Source: Pseudomonas pharyngis (GTDB lineage: Bacteria > Pseudomonadota > Gammaproteobacteria > Pseudomonadales > Pseudomonadaceae). Taken from it: a stretch of 64,000 bases of DNA. The notes below the pieces were generated by a model, which saw only the letters and a list, made by a program, of their open reading frames with translations, made no database searches and was not told the DNA's origin. Numbering within the stretch: position 1 is the stretch's first letter; each line of letters starts with the position of its first letter. Shown piece after piece: positions 41,717-52,002 of this stretch. The stretch covers positions 1 to 64,000 of the forward strand of contig NZ_BQID01000001.1 of NCBI RefSeq assembly GCF_021602345.1, in the 5' to 3' direction. A program made the position numbers and the translations under genes.

Positions 41717-42046
41717 ATGAGCGAATTCAAACGTATTCCCCCGGAGCAGGCCCAGGCCCTGCGCGAGCAAGGTGCAGTCGTGGTCGACGTTCGCGACCCG
41801 GCGACCTTCGCCGCCCTGCACATCAGCGGCTCGAAGCATCTGGATAATCATTCCCTCCATGCTTTCATCCAGGGCGCCGACCTCGATGCCCCCACCGTCG
41901 TGGTCTGCTACCACGGCAACTCGAGCCAGGGCGCTGCGGCGTACCTCGTGAGCCAGGGCTTCTCCGACGTCTACAGCATGGACGGCGGCTTCGAACTGTG
42001 GCGTACGACTTTTCCTTCGGAAACCGCGCAAGGCACCTCCGAATAA
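41717..42046 (+). CDS. glpE: Thiosulfate sulfurtransferase GlpE
   Basis: Single-domain rhodanese transferring sulfane sulfur to cyanide or thioredoxin. The 109-residue protein has the active-site loop CYHGNSSQG with the catalytic cysteine, and [11 protein letters not shown]. It is 33 nt after apaH, co-directional. The stretch after it (42047-42343) is a non-coding region leading to prkA. Confidence 0.95.
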   Translation: MSEFKRIPPEQAQALREQGAVVVDVRDPATFAALHISGSKHLDNHSLHAFIQGADLDAPTVVVCYHGNSSQGAAAYLVSQGFSDVYSMDGGFELWRTTFPSETAQGTSE

Positions 42047-42058
42047 TTTTTTTGTAAC

Positions 42059-42201
42059 GCGCAGGCCCCGGCTCCCGTGGGCCTGCGCCGGCAGACGAAC
42101 GGTCTTGCCACAACTAATTACGTATCTCGCCTTTACCTCCCGAATTCCCAACTATCCTTAAGCCCAGGCCATCCAAAACAGGGGAGAGCCGGTACACCGG
42201 C
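42059..42201 (+). promoter_or_regulatory. Structured upstream region of prkA
   Basis: The 297-nt gap between glpE and prkA contains a 10-bp inverted repeat GCGCAGGCCC/GGGCCTGCGC at 42059-42088 without a T-run, and a short GCCGG-taca-CCGGC hairpin at 42188-42201. No certain promoter boxes were found. The region probably holds the prkA promoter and a long leader. Confidence 0.4.
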
Positions 42202-42343
42202 GCACGGGTCATCGGGAGTGACTTTCAAGGTTGTCGACCGCGAAAGTGTTCTGGGGGGTAAACAATCAGCTGCCACAGCGGCTGCTTGCCAGTATCGACT
42301 GAGTGATCCGGCGTCGGCTCCACGTATCGAGCGAGGTGACGTC

Positions 42344-44266
42344 ATGAGTATCTTTAGCCACTTCCAACAACGCTTCGAGTCCACACGCCAGGAAGAATTC
42401 TCCCTGCAGGAGTACCTGGAACTGTGCAAAAAGGATCGCAGTGCCTACGTTTCCGCCGCCGAGCGTCTGTTAATGGCCATCGGCGAACCGGAACTGCTCG
42501 ACACCTCGACCAACTCGAGGCTGTCACGAATCTTTTCCAACAAGGTGATCCGCCGCTATCCGGCCTTTGAAGACTTCCACGGGATGGAAGAATGCATCGA
42601 CCAGATCGTGTCGTATTTCCGGCATGCGGCCCAGGGTCTGGAAGAGAAGAAACAGATCCTTTACCTGCTCGGCCCCGTCGGCGGTGGTAAATCGTCCCTG
42701 GCCGAGAAGCTGAAACAACTGATGGAAAAAGTGCCCTTCTATGCCATCAAGGGCTCGCCGGTATTCGAATCGCCTCTGGGCCTGTTCAACGCCACCGAAG
42801 ATGGCGCGATCCTCGAGGAAGACTTCGGCATTCCACGGCGCTACCTGAACACCATCATGTCGCCATGGGCCACCAAGCGCCTGGCCGAATTCGGCGGCGA
42901 CATCAGCCAGTTCCGCGTGGTCAAGTTGTACCCGTCGATCCTCAACCAGATCGCCGTGGCCAAGACCGAACCGGGTGACGAAAACAACCAGGACATCTCC
43001 GCACTGGTGGGCAAGGTCGATATCCGCAAACTCGAAGAGTTTCCGCAGAACGACGCCGACGCCTACAGCTACTCAGGTGCGCTGTGCCGGGCCAACCAGG
43101 GCCTGATGGAATTCGTCGAGATGTTCAAGGCACCGATCAAGGTGCTGCACCCGTTGCTGACCGCCACCCAGGAAGGCAACTACAACAGTACCGAAGGCCT
43201 GGGCGCAATTCCGTTCACCGGGATCCTGCTGGCCCACTCCAACGAGTCGGAGTGGCACACCTTCCGCAACAACAAGAACAACGAAGCCTTCATCGACCGG
43301 ATCTACATCGTCAAGGTGCCGTACTGCCTGCGGGTCAGCGACGAAGTGAAGATCTACGACAAGCTGCTGTTCAACAGCTCCCTGTCCAAGGCCCATTGCG
43401 CGCCGGACACCCTGAAGATGCTGGCGCAGTTCACCGTGCTGTCACGCCTGAAAGAGCCGGAAAACTCCAACATCTACTCCAAGATGCGCGTGTATGACGG
43501 CGAAAACCTCAAGGACACCGATCCGAAGGCCAAGTCGATCCAGGAGTACCGCGATGCAGCGGGCGTCGACGAAGGCATGAACGGTCTGTCGACCCGGTTC
43601 GCGTTCAAGATCCTGTCCAAGGTCTTCAACTTCGACCCGCACGAAATCGCCGCCAACCCGGTGCACCTGCTCTATGTGCTGGAGCAGCAGATCGAACAGG
43701 AACAGTTCCAGGCAGAAACCCGCGAACGCTATCTGCGCTACCTGAAAGAGTACCTGGCACCGCGTTATATCGAATTCATCGGCAAGGAGATCCAGACCGC
43801 CTACCTCGAGTCTTACAGCGAGTACGGCCAGAACATCTTCGACCGCTACGTGCTGTATGCGGACTTCTGGATTCAGGATCAGGAATACCGCGATCCGGAA
43901 ACCGGCGAGATCCTCAACCGCGTCGCCCTCAACGAGGAGCTGGAAAAGATCGAAAAACCGGCCGGCATCAGCAATCCGAAGGATTTCCGCAACGAGATCG
44001 TCAACTTCGTGTTGCGCGCCAGGGCCAACAACAACGGCAAGAACCCGACCTGGCTCAGCTACGAAAAACTGCGGGTGGTCATCGAGAAGAAAATGTTCTC
44101 GAACACCGAGGACCTGCTGCCAGTCATCAGCTTCAATGCCAAGGCCAGCAAAGAGGATCAACAGAAACATAACGACTTCGTTACACGAATGGTCGAACGC
44201 GGCTACACCGACAAACAGGTACGACTGCTCTCCGAGTGGTATCTGCGGGTCCGGAAATCGCAGTAA
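42344..44266 (+). CDS. prkA: PrkA-family AAA+ serine protein kinase
   Basis: The 640-residue protein has an AAA+ N-terminal domain with Walker A GPVGGGKSSL and a C-terminal PrkA domain. In E. coli the homologue YeaG is a kinase induced by nitrogen starvation and stationary phase. The ATG at 42344 (MSIFSHFQQRF) has GAGGTG 6 nt upstream; the frame stays open far upstream without family character. It heads a conserved three-gene set with yeaH and spoVR. Confidence 0.94.
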   Translation: MSIFSHFQQRFESTRQEEFSLQEYLELCKKDRSAYVSAAERLLMAIGEPELLDTSTNSRLSRIFSNKVIRRYPAFEDFHGMEECIDQIVSYFRHAAQGLEEKKQILYLLGPVGGGKSSLAEKLKQLMEKVPFYAIKGSPVFESPLGLFNATEDGAILEEDFGIPRRYLNTIMSPWATKRLAEFGGDISQFRVVKLYPSILNQIAVAKTEPGDENNQDISALVGKVDIRKLEEFPQNDADAYSYSGALCRANQGLMEFVEMFKAPIKVLHPLLTATQEGNYNSTEGLGAIPFTGILLAHSNESEWHTFRNNKNNEAFIDRIYIVKVPYCLRVSDEVKIYDKLLFNSSLSKAHCAPDTLKMLAQFTVLSRLKEPENSNIYSKMRVYDGENLKDTDPKAKSIQEYRDAAGVDEGMNGLSTRFAFKILSKVFNFDPHEIAANPVHLLYVLEQQIEQEQFQAETRERYLRYLKEYLAPRYIEFIGKEIQTAYLESYSEYGQNIFDRYVLYADFWIQDQEYRDPETGEILNRVALNEELEKIEKPAGISNPKDFRNEIVNFVLRARANNNGKNPTWLSYEKLRVVIEKKMFSNTEDLLPVISFNAKASKEDQQKHNDFVTRMVERGYTDKQVRLLSEWYLRVRKSQ

Positions 44267-44267
44267 A

Positions 44268-44371
44268 GCAGCTGCAAGCTACAAGCTTCGAGCTGCAAGC
44301 AAAAAGCGCATGAGCCTGATGCCAGGGCATATGCCTGCACTTGCGGCTCGCAGCTCACTACTTGAAGCTGC
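44268..44371. repeat. Imperfect inverted-repeat element between prkA and yeaH
   Basis: The left arm 44268-44300 (GCAGCTGCAAGCTACAAGC...) and the right arm 44339-44371 are inverted relatives of each other, about 33 nt each, around a 38-nt centre. AGCTGCAAGC occurs twice within the left arm. It resembles Pseudomonas extragenic repeats and lies 2 nt past the prkA stop and 14 nt before the yeaH start. Confidence 0.78.
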
Positions 44372-44385
44372 CCGGAGGGCCTCCT

Positions 44386-45657
44386 ATGAGCTATGTGATC
44401 GACCGACGTCTCAATGGCAAGAACAAGAGCACGGTGAACCGTCAGCGCTTCCTGCGGCGTTACCGTGACCACATCAAGAAGGCTGTCGAAGAGGCGGTCA
44501 GCCGGCGTTCCATTACCGATATGGAGCACGGTGAGCAGATCAGCATTCCCGGTCGCGATATCGACGAGCCGGTGCTTCACCATGGTCGCGGCGGCAAGCA
44601 GACCGTGGTCCATCCCGGCAACAAGGAGTTCACCGCCGGCGAACATATTGCCCGTCCGCCGGGAGGCGGAGGTGGCCGTGGGCCAGGCAAGGCCGGCAAC
44701 TCCGGCGAAGGCATGGACGAGTTCGTCTTCCAGATCACCCAGGAAGAATTCCTCGAATTCATGTTCGAGGACCTCGAACTGCCCAACCTGGTCAAGCGCA
44801 ACCTGACCGGCACCGACACCTTCAAGACGGTACGTGCGGGGATCAGCAACGAGGGCAACCCGTCGCGGATCAACATCATCCGTACCCTGCGTTCGGCTCA
44901 TGCACGGCGCATTGCGTTGTCGGGCAGCAGCCGCGCCAAATTGCGGGAAGCCAAAGAGGAGTTGGCTCGGCTGAAACGGGAAGAGCCGGACAACTTCGGC
45001 GATATCCAGGATCTTGAAGCAGAAATCGAGCGACTCAGTGCGCGTATCCATCGCGTGCCTTTTCTCGATACCTTCGATTTGAAATACAACCTGCTGGTCA
45101 AGCAACCCAATCCCAGCTCCAAAGCCGTGATGTTCTGCCTGATGGACGTTTCCGGCTCCATGACCCAGGCGACCAAGGACATCGCCAAGCGCTTCTTCAT
45201 CCTGTTGTACCTGTTCCTCAAGCGGAACTACGACAAGATCGACGTGGTGTTCATCCGCCACCACACCAGCGCCCGGGAAGTGGACGAAGAAGAGTTTTTC
45301 TATTCCCGCGAGACCGGCGGCACCATCGTTTCCAGTGCACTCAAGCTGATGCAGGAGATCATGGCCGAGCGCTACCCGAGCAACGAGTGGAACATTTACG
45401 CCGCCCAGGCTTCCGACGGCGACAACTGGAACGACGACTCGCCGATCTGCCGCGACATCCTGATCAACCAGATCATGCCATTCGTGCAGTACTACACTTA
45501 CGTGGAGATCACCCCGCGCGAACATCAGGCCTTGTGGTACGAGTACGAGCGCATCGCCGAAGCCTTTTCCGACACTTTTGCCCAGCAACAACTGGTCTCG
45601 GCCGGGGATATCTATCCGGTCTTCCGTGAACTCTTCCAGCGCAGGTTAGTGACATGA
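44386..45657 (+). CDS. YeaH/YhbH family protein (DUF444, vWA-like)
   Basis: Partner protein of PrkA in most bacteria that carry it. The 423-residue protein has a basic N-terminus ([20 protein letters not shown]), a Gly-rich patch ([20 protein letters not shown]), and a von Willebrand A-like core with the MIDAS sequence DVSGSMTQ. The ATG at 44386 has GGAGGG upstream. Its stop overlaps the spoVR start (ATGA). Function remains unresolved in the family. Confidence 0.93.
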   Translation: MSYVIDRRLNGKNKSTVNRQRFLRRYRDHIKKAVEEAVSRRSITDMEHGEQISIPGRDIDEPVLHHGRGGKQTVVHPGNKEFTAGEHIARPPGGGGGRGPGKAGNSGEGMDEFVFQITQEEFLEFMFEDLELPNLVKRNLTGTDTFKTVRAGISNEGNPSRINIIRTLRSAHARRIALSGSSRAKLREAKEELARLKREEPDNFGDIQDLEAEIERLSARIHRVPFLDTFDLKYNLLVKQPNPSSKAVMFCLMDVSGSMTQATKDIAKRFFILLYLFLKRNYDKIDVVFIRHHTSAREVDEEEFFYSRETGGTIVSSALKLMQEIMAERYPSNEWNIYAAQASDGDNWNDDSPICRDILINQIMPFVQYYTYVEITPREHQALWYEYERIAEAFSDTFAQQQLVSAGDIYPVFRELFQRRLVT

Positions 45658-47216
45658 CCGCCAAAGAGCAGAAGCGCCAACCCATTTCCACCGGCTCGGA
45701 ATGGACATTCGAGCTGATCCAGACGTACGACCGTGAAATCGCCCGTATCGCGGCCCGCTATGCCCTGGATACCTATCCCAACCAGATCGAAGTGATCACC
45801 GCCGAACAGATGATGGACGCCTATGCGTCGGTCGGCATGCCGCTGGGCTATCACCATTGGTCCTACGGCAAGCACTTCCTCAGCACCGAAAAATCCTACA
45901 GTCGCGGACAAATGGGGCTGGCGTACGAGATCGTGATCAACTCGGACCCGTGCATCGCCTACCTGATGGAAGAAAACACCATCTGCATGCAGGCGCTGGT
46001 GGTTGCGCATGCCTGCTACGGCCACAACAGCTTCTTCAAGGGCAACTATCTGTTCCGCACCTGGACCGACGCCAGTTCGATCATCGATTACCTGGTGTTC
46101 GCCAAGCAGTACATCATGCAGTGCGAAGAGCGCCACGGCATCGATGCCGTGGAGGATCTGCTCGACTCCTGCCATGCCCTGATGAACTACGGCGTCGACC
46201 GCTACAAGCGTCCGTATCCGATTTCCGCCGAGGAAGAGCGGCGCCGGCAGAAGGATCGCGAGGAGCACTTGCAGAAACAGATCAACGACCTGTGGCGCAC
46301 CATCCCCAAAGGCGCGGACAAATATAGCGACAAGGACAACGCACGCTTCCCGGCCGAACCGCAGGAAAACATTCTGTATTTCATCGAGAAACACGCCCCG
46401 CTGCTGGAACCCTGGCAGCGCGAGATCGTGCGGATCGTGCGCAAGATCGCCCAGTATTTCTATCCACAACGCCAGACCCAGGTGATGAACGAAGGCTGGG
46501 CGACGTTCTGGCACTACACGCTGATGAACGACCTGTACGACGAAGGCCTGGTGACCGACGGCTTCATGATGGAGTTCCTGACGTCCCACACCAGCGTGGT
46601 GTTCCAGCCGGGGTTCGACAGCCCGTATTACAACGGCATCAACCCCTATGCCCTGGGCTTTGCGATGTATCGCGACATCCGGCGCATGTGCGAAGAACCT
46701 ACGGAAGAAGACCGTCGCTGGTTCCCGGACATCGCCGGCAGCGATTGGTTATCGACCATCAAGTTCGCCATGAGCAGCTTCAAGGATGAGAGTTTCATCC
46801 TGCAGTACCTGTCCCCGAAGGTGATCCGCGACCTGAAGCTGTTCAGCATCCTCGATGACGACCAGAAGGACGATCTGCTGGTACCGGCGATCCACGACGA
46901 GGGTGGTTACCGGATCATTCGCGAAACGCTCGCCGCGCAATACAACCTGGGTAACCGCGAGCCGAACGTGCAGATCTACAGCATCGATCGCCGCGGCGAC
47001 CGCTCGCTGACCCTGCGCCACCAGCAACACGACCGCAAACCGCTGGGCGATTCCACCGAAGAGGTCCTCAAACACCTGCACCGACTGTGGGGCTTCGACA
47101 TTCACCTGGAGACCCTGCAGGGCGACCAGATCATGAAGACCCATCATGTTCCGCCCCGCAGCGAGCACAGCGAGGGGGACTACGGTCGACTCGACCTGGC
47201 CGTCATTCATCTTTGA
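45654..47216 (+). CDS. SpoVR family protein
   Basis: The 520-residue protein is the third member of the prkA-yeaH-spoVR set. It shows the SpoVR core near [16 protein letters not shown] and [12 protein letters not shown]. In Bacillus SpoVR affects spore cortex; in Gram-negatives such as this one, which do not sporulate, the role is unknown. It overlaps yeaH by 4 nt, so the two are translationally coupled. Confidence 0.93.
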   Translation: MTAKEQKRQPISTGSEWTFELIQTYDREIARIAARYALDTYPNQIEVITAEQMMDAYASVGMPLGYHHWSYGKHFLSTEKSYSRGQMGLAYEIVINSDPCIAYLMEENTICMQALVVAHACYGHNSFFKGNYLFRTWTDASSIIDYLVFAKQYIMQCEERHGIDAVEDLLDSCHALMNYGVDRYKRPYPISAEEERRRQKDREEHLQKQINDLWRTIPKGADKYSDKDNARFPAEPQENILYFIEKHAPLLEPWQREIVRIVRKIAQYFYPQRQTQVMNEGWATFWHYTLMNDLYDEGLVTDGFMMEFLTSHTSVVFQPGFDSPYYNGINPYALGFAMYRDIRRMCEEPTEEDRRWFPDIAGSDWLSTIKFAMSSFKDESFILQYLSPKVIRDLKLFSILDDDQKDDLLVPAIHDEGGYRIIRETLAAQYNLGNREPNVQIYSIDRRGDRSLTLRHQQHDRKPLGDSTEEVLKHLHRLWGFDIHLETLQGDQIMKTHHVPPRSEHSEGDYGRLDLAVIHL

Positions 47217-47279
47217 TCCCGTTCAGGCCTCCGAAAGTCCGGCGCAAGGGTTATCCTGTCGGGCCAACGGAGGTTTTTT

Positions 47280-48509
47280 ATGCAGATTTACAAGGTCGGC
47301 GGTGCGGTACGTGATCGCCTGCTGGGCAAACCGGTCACCGATATCGATTGGGTGGTGGTCGGCGCGACCACGGAAGAAATGCTTGCCAAGGGATTTCGCC
47401 CGGTCGGCGCGGATTTCCCGGTGTTTCTTCACCCGAAAAGCGGCGAGGAGTACGCCCTTGCCCGCACCGAGCGCAAGAGCGGTCGCGGTTATGGTGGCTT
47501 CACCTTTCACGCCAGTCCGGAGGTCACGCTTGAAGAAGACCTGATCCGCCGTGACCTTACGATCAACGCCATGGCCGAAGACGATCAGCAAAACCTGACG
47601 GATCCCTATCATGGCCAGCGCGATCTCGAAGAACGGATTCTGCGTCATATTTCCCCGGCGTTTGCCGAAGATCCACTCAGGGTTCTGCGTGTTGCGCGCT
47701 TTGCTGCCCGCTACGCAGAGCTCGGTTTCAAGGTGGCGCCCGAGACCCTGGAGCTGATGCGTCAGCTCAGCGAATCGGGCGAACTGGAAGCCCTTACCGC
47801 CGAACGCAGCTGGAAAGAGATTTCCCGCGCACTGATGGAAGATCAGCCCCAGGTATTCATTCAGGTACTGCGCGATTGCGGCGCCTTGAAGGTGCTGATG
47901 CCAGAAGTCGACGCCTTGTTCGGCGTACCACAGCCGGAAGCCCATCACCCGGAGATCGACAGCGGCATTCACACCCTGAGCGTGCTCGAGCAATCGGGCC
48001 TGCACAAGCAACCGCTGACCGTGCGCTGGGCCTGCCTGCTGCACGACCTCGGCAAAGGCCTGACGCCAGAGGCGGAATGGCCACGACATATCGCCCATGA
48101 GCACAAAGGCCTGATATTGATCAAAGCGGTCAACGAACGCTTCAAGGCACCGAAGGACTGTCAGGAGTTGGCCTTGCTGGTCGGCCAATATCACACCCAC
48201 GGGCATCGCGCCCTGGAGTTGAAAGCGTCGACTTTGCTTGAGTTGCTGCAAAGCTTTGACATTTACCGTCGACCACAGCGTTTCGAAGAATTTATCGCCG
48301 CGTGCGAGATGGACGCCCGAGGCCGCAAAGGGCTTGAGCAGCGCAGTTATCCACAGGCCGATTACCTGCGCGGTGCGGCCAATGTGGCGCGCAGCGTGGC
48401 GGTACAGCCGTTGCTGGAGAAGGGATTCAAGGGCCCGGAACTGGGCGAGGCACTCAAGCGCGAACGGCTCAAGGCGTTGAAGGCTTACAAGGAGTCGGCA
48501 GCTTCTTGA
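47280..48509 (+). CDS. cca: Multifunctional CCA-adding enzyme with HD domain
   Basis: Adds or repairs the 3' CCA of tRNA. The 409-residue class II nucleotidyltransferase has [10 protein letters not shown], the catalytic DIDWVVVG, and [10 protein letters not shown], followed by a C-terminal HD phosphohydrolase domain ([12 protein letters not shown]), which gives 2',3'-cyclic phosphodiesterase and phosphatase activity in this gamma-proteobacterial form. A GGAGG-like site (GGAGG at 47269-47273) precedes the ATG. Confidence 0.96.
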   Translation: MQIYKVGGAVRDRLLGKPVTDIDWVVVGATTEEMLAKGFRPVGADFPVFLHPKSGEEYALARTERKSGRGYGGFTFHASPEVTLEEDLIRRDLTINAMAEDDQQNLTDPYHGQRDLEERILRHISPAFAEDPLRVLRVARFAARYAELGFKVAPETLELMRQLSESGELEALTAERSWKEISRALMEDQPQVFIQVLRDCGALKVLMPEVDALFGVPQPEAHHPEIDSGIHTLSVLEQSGLHKQPLTVRWACLLHDLGKGLTPEAEWPRHIAHEHKGLILIKAVNERFKAPKDCQELALLVGQYHTHGHRALELKASTLLELLQSFDIYRRPQRFEEFIAACEMDARGRKGLEQRSYPQADYLRGAANVARSVAVQPLLEKGFKGPELGEALKRERLKALKAYKESAAS

Positions 48510-48548
48510 TATCAGGTGATCCGCCCTCGTGAGGACGGATCAGGCAGT

Positions 48549-49067
48549 TCAACGCATGCCCAAAGGCGTGAGCTGAGCACCGCGCCACTCAAATCCGACC
48601 GGTACAAGCACCTGATCGATCTGAGCCTCGGCCCACAATGTCGCAAAGCTTTTTCCCACACCAGGATGCACCCGATCCGGCGCAATCAAAGACAGCGGCC
48701 ACAGCACAAAGGCATTTTTCAGGATTTCAGCCCGAGGCAGGACCAGTCCATCGAAGTTGCCCGCCAGATCGCCGTACAGCAGCACGTCGATATCCAGCGG
48801 CAAGCCCTTGCGATCCGGCGCATAACGGCCATTGTCCGCTTCAATGAATTTCAAGCGGCGATCCAGTTCGATCAACGGCAGATCCGTAAAAGCCGACACC
48901 ACGAAGTTGAAGAACGGCCCGCTCTTGATCCCCACCGGCTGGCTTTCGAACACAGGCGAACAGCGGATATCCACCAGAAACGTGGACAAGGCATCCAGAC
49001 CGGCCTGCAAATGGGTTTCGCGCTCGATATTGCTACCGAGCCCGAGATAGACCTGGGTCAGCGACAT
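48549..49067 (-). CDS. folK: 6-hydroxymethyl-7,8-dihydropterin pyrophosphokinase
   Basis: Folate pathway kinase activating the pterin for coupling to p-aminobenzoate. The 172-residue protein has YLGLGSNIERE, the substrate-binding FESQPVG, and the metal-binding PLDIDVLLYG. It overlaps folB by 10 nt, so the two successive folate steps are coupled. Confidence 0.94.
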   Translation of the reverse strand: MSLTQVYLGLGSNIERETHLQAGLDALSTFLVDIRCSPVFESQPVGIKSGPFFNFVVSAFTDLPLIELDRRLKFIEADNGRYAPDRKGLPLDIDVLLYGDLAGNFDGLVLPRAEILKNAFVLWPLSLIAPDRVHPGVGKSFATLWAEAQIDQVLVPVGFEWRGAQLTPLGMR

Positions 49068-49414
49068 CCGCGCTCGATCTCCACACCCACGCCACCCTTG
49101 GCGGCCGGTACGGCACCTGGCTTGGTCAGCTTCAGGCGCACCCAGGTGATCTTGAATTCACTCATCAGCGCTTCAACCAGACGTTCGGCGAAAGTCTCGA
49201 CCAGTTGATACTGGGATTGCTCGGCAAAGGCCTGGATCCGCGTGGACACACTGGCGTAATCGAGCGCCAGAGTCAGGTCGTCACCGGCGGCGGCCGGCCG
49301 ATTGTCCCAGGCGAAGCTCAGATCAAGACGCAGGCACTGTCGGATGCCGCGCTCCCAGTCGTAGGCACCGATCACGGTGTCGACTTCCAGGCCCTCGATA
49401 AACACTCTGTCCAA
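49058..49414 (-). CDS. folB: Dihydroneopterin aldolase
   Basis: Splits dihydroneopterin to the FolK substrate. The 118-residue protein begins [21 protein letters not shown] and has [14 protein letters not shown] take the TTG at 49414 as the start because GGAGAA lies 7 nt upstream and the family begins there; an earlier start at 49438 would bury the ribosome site. It is divergent from plsY, with 74 nt between starts. Confidence 0.93.
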   Translation of the reverse strand: MDRVFIEGLEVDTVIGAYDWERGIRQCLRLDLSFAWDNRPAAAGDDLTLALDYASVSTRIQAFAEQSQYQLVETFAERLVEALMSEFKITWVRLKLTKPGAVPAAKGGVGVEIERGCR

Positions 49415-49488
49415 GCACTTTTCTCCGCTGCACGACAAGGGCGCAATGCGCCGTTAGAATCAGGGCGTCCTCGCCCGGAATAGTTAGC

Positions 49489-50058
49489 ATGTTTTGGTTA
49501 CTGGCGATCCTCGCCTACCTGCTCGGCTCTCTGTCCTTCGCCATTTTGCTCAGCCGCCTGACCGGAAATCCGGATCCGCGAATGAGTGGCTCGGGTAATG
49601 CCGGCGCCACCAACATGCTGCGCCTGGCCGGACGCAAACTCGCGACCCTGACCCTGCTGGGTGATCTGTGCAAAGGCCTGCTGCCGGTGCTGATCGCTTC
49701 GGCTGTAGGCCTTTCGCTGCAGGATCAGGCGTGGATCGGCGTCTGCGCCGTGATCGGTCACCTGTTCCCGTTGTACTTCCGTTTTCGCGGCGGCAAGGGC
49801 GTCGCTACAGCGGCCGGCATGTTGCTGGGCCTTTATCCACCCGCCGCGCTGTTGGCCGTGTGCGCCTGGCTGCTGACGTTCTATCTGACCCGCACCAGTT
49901 CGCTGGCGGCGCTGATCGCCACACCCCTGACTCTGCCACTGCTGGCGTGGCAGGAACCGGCAGCGTTGTTGCCGATGAGCACGCTGACACTGCTGATCGT
50001 CTGGCGCCACCGGGGCAATCTACGCGACCTGTTCGCCGGGCGCGAACGGCATTTTTAA
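49489..50058 (+). CDS. plsY: Acyl-phosphate:glycerol-3-phosphate acyltransferase
   Basis: First acylation of membrane phospholipid synthesis. The 189-residue membrane protein has five hydrophobic segments and the family motif [11 protein letters not shown] plus [14 protein letters not shown]. Divergent from folB, convergent with tsaD. Confidence 0.95.
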   Translation: MFWLLAILAYLLGSLSFAILLSRLTGNPDPRMSGSGNAGATNMLRLAGRKLATLTLLGDLCKGLLPVLIASAVGLSLQDQAWIGVCAVIGHLFPLYFRFRGGKGVATAAGMLLGLYPPAALLAVCAWLLTFYLTRTSSLAALIATPLTLPLLAWQEPAALLPMSTLTLLIVWRHRGNLRDLFAGRERHF

Positions 50059-50081
50059 ATACCGCACGTGAGCGCCGCTCA

Positions 50082-51107
50082 TTACAGCGCCGACAGTTGC
50101 TCCATTGGCCAGCGCGCCTGCACGCTGATCGCCAGGCTTTCCTGCTGACCGGCCTGCAAACGCTGGCAGCCGGCAAACGCGATCATCGCGCCGTTATCGG
50201 TGCAAAACTCGGGACGGGCATAAAACACATCGCCCTTCATGTCGCCGAGCATTTTCTCCAGCGACACACGCAGGGCCTTGTTGGCACTGACGCCGCCGGC
50301 GATCACCAGACGCTTCATGCCGGCCTGCTTCAAGGCCCGTTTGCATTTGATGGTCAAAGTCTCCACCACGGCCTGCTGGAACGCCAGCGCGATGTCGCAA
50401 CGGGCTTGCTCGCTGTCGTCCCCGGCGCTGACGCATTGCTGCCAGGTGTTGAGAGCGAAGGTCTTCAGGCCGCTGAAGCTGAAATCCAGGCCCGGGCGAT
50501 CACACATCGGACGCGGGAAGGTGAAACGTCCTGTGACGCCCTTCTCTGCGAGCTTGGCGATTTCCGGTCCGCCCGGATAATTGAGGCCCATCATTTTGGC
50601 AGTCTTGTCGAAAGCTTCGCCTGCCGCATCGTCCAGCGTCTCGCCGAGGAGGCTGTATTGGCCGATGCCATCGACCTGAACCAGCTGCGTATGACCACCG
50701 GACACCAACAAAGCGACGAACGGGAACTCCGGCGGTTTTGGCTCCAGCATCGGCGCCAGCAGGTGGCCTTCCATATGGTGCACGCCGAGCGCCGGAATGC
50801 CCCAGGCAAACGCCAGCGCCTGGGCGCAGGAAGCCCCCACCAGCAGCGCCCCGACCAGGCCGGGACCCGCGGTGTAGGCGATGGCGTCGATCTCGGTCGG
50901 TACGCAGTCAGCCTCGGCCAGCACCTGACGAATCAGGGGCAGCATGCGCTTGACGTGATCGCGCGAGGCGAGCTCCGGCACCACGCCGCCATAGACGCGG
51001 TGCAGGTCGATCTGGCTGAACAGCGCGTCGGCCAGCAGACCGCGCTCACTGTCGTACAAAGCGACGCCGGTTTCGTCGCAGGAAGTTTCTAATCCCAGTA
51101 CTAGCAT
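50082..51107 (-). CDS. tsaD: tRNA N6-threonylcarbamoyladenosine synthase TsaD
   Basis: Transfers threonylcarbamoyl to A37 of ANN-decoding tRNAs with TsaB/TsaE. The 341-residue ASKHA protein begins [18 protein letters not shown] and carries the metal-binding HMEGH and FSGLKTF. It is divergent from rpsU with 199 nt between, the common bacterial neighbourhood. Confidence 0.96.
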   Translation of the reverse strand: MLVLGLETSCDETGVALYDSERGLLADALFSQIDLHRVYGGVVPELASRDHVKRMLPLIRQVLAEADCVPTEIDAIAYTAGPGLVGALLVGASCAQALAFAWGIPALGVHHMEGHLLAPMLEPKPPEFPFVALLVSGGHTQLVQVDGIGQYSLLGETLDDAAGEAFDKTAKMMGLNYPGGPEIAKLAEKGVTGRFTFPRPMCDRPGLDFSFSGLKTFALNTWQQCVSAGDDSEQARCDIALAFQQAVVETLTIKCKRALKQAGMKRLVIAGGVSANKALRVSLEKMLGDMKGDVFYARPEFCTDNGAMIAFAGCQRLQAGQQESLAISVQARWPMEQLSAL

Positions 51108-51306
51108 GGGTTTGCGCCTTGTTTAGGCTGAATTCGAAGGCGCGCATAATAGTCGCCGCGTGATGCCCCGACCAGCGGTTTTCGATCAGAGGCTTTGCAT
51201 TCCGAGCGATGAGGGGTTAACATCCGCAACCCTTAAAAACCGACGTCTTCAAGTGCTCTTTTGCCGCGAGGATGTTGACCCCGGTAATGAATGAAGGTAG
51301 CTCTGG

Positions 51307-51522
51307 ATGCCAGCCGTCAAAGTTAAAGAGAACGAACCCTTCGACGTAGCTCTGCGTCGTTTCAAGCGCTCCTGCGAAAAAGCCGGTGTACTGGCTGAAG
51401 TTCGTAGCCGCGAATTTTACGAGAAGCCAACTTCTGAGCGTAAGCGCAAGGCAGCTGCTGCTGTTAAGCGTCACGCCAAGAAAGTTCAGCGCGAACAGCG
51501 CCGCGCCGTTCGTCTGTACTAA
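51307..51522 (+). CDS. rpsU: 30S ribosomal protein S21
   Basis: Small basic ribosomal protein, 71 residues ([20 protein letters not shown], ending [10 protein letters not shown]). It heads the macromolecular-synthesis cluster rpsU-dnaG-rpoD. Promoter boxes in the tsaD-rpsU gap were not certain. Confidence 0.97.
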
Positions 51523-52002
51523 TACACAGACGATCGTAGCAAGCTTCTGCCAAGCCCGGCCCTCAGCCGGGCTAATGGCATTTGCGTAAAACGCTTGATG
51601 CTTCACCGTCGAAGCCGCAGATGCGACCGAGACAAACCCGCTTCACCGCGTCAGGCCTGGCTCTTTTGCCAGCGGTGCACGTCTTTTCTGACGAGCCTTT
51701 CAAGGCTACTGACGAGCACACCCACTGATTCCTCTTTCGACGATCAGCCCAAGGCACCTGCTTGCGTGCCCGCTTCATGAGCTATCCGAGGCCGATTACC
51801 AGCCGTCAGCGGATTCAGCGCAACATTTTCGAATAGTCGAAGACTGATGATTACTAACGTCAGTGGATTTTCGGCAGATACACTTCCCGACAGCGATTAC
51901 GCAAACGACACCGGTCGAGCCGCCCCACGTGCGCGCATCACTCATTGACCCGCATCTGGCCGCCTTTCGCATCGGATCCATTACAGCGCAGACGAGAACG
52001 CC
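51523..52002. other. 480-nt gap between rpsU and dnaG without a recognisable gene
   Basis: Some Pseudomonas have a GatB/YqeY-family gene here (PA0578 in P. aeruginosa, from memory); I find no credible coding frame in this gap. Only an 8-bp inverted repeat AGCCCGGC/GCCGGGCT at 51553-51573 stands out, with no T-run. It could act as the partial terminator that lowers dnaG expression relative to rpsU, as in E. coli, but that is analogy. Confidence 0.6.

Noticed and set aside
42059-42088. Terminator of glpE
   Set aside because: The stem is good but no T-run follows; the T-run precedes the stem on the transcribed strand.
51572-51780. Short open frames on both strands in the rpsU-dnaG gap (61-68 codons)
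   Set aside because: No ribosome site, no known motif and composition like random GC-rich sequence.
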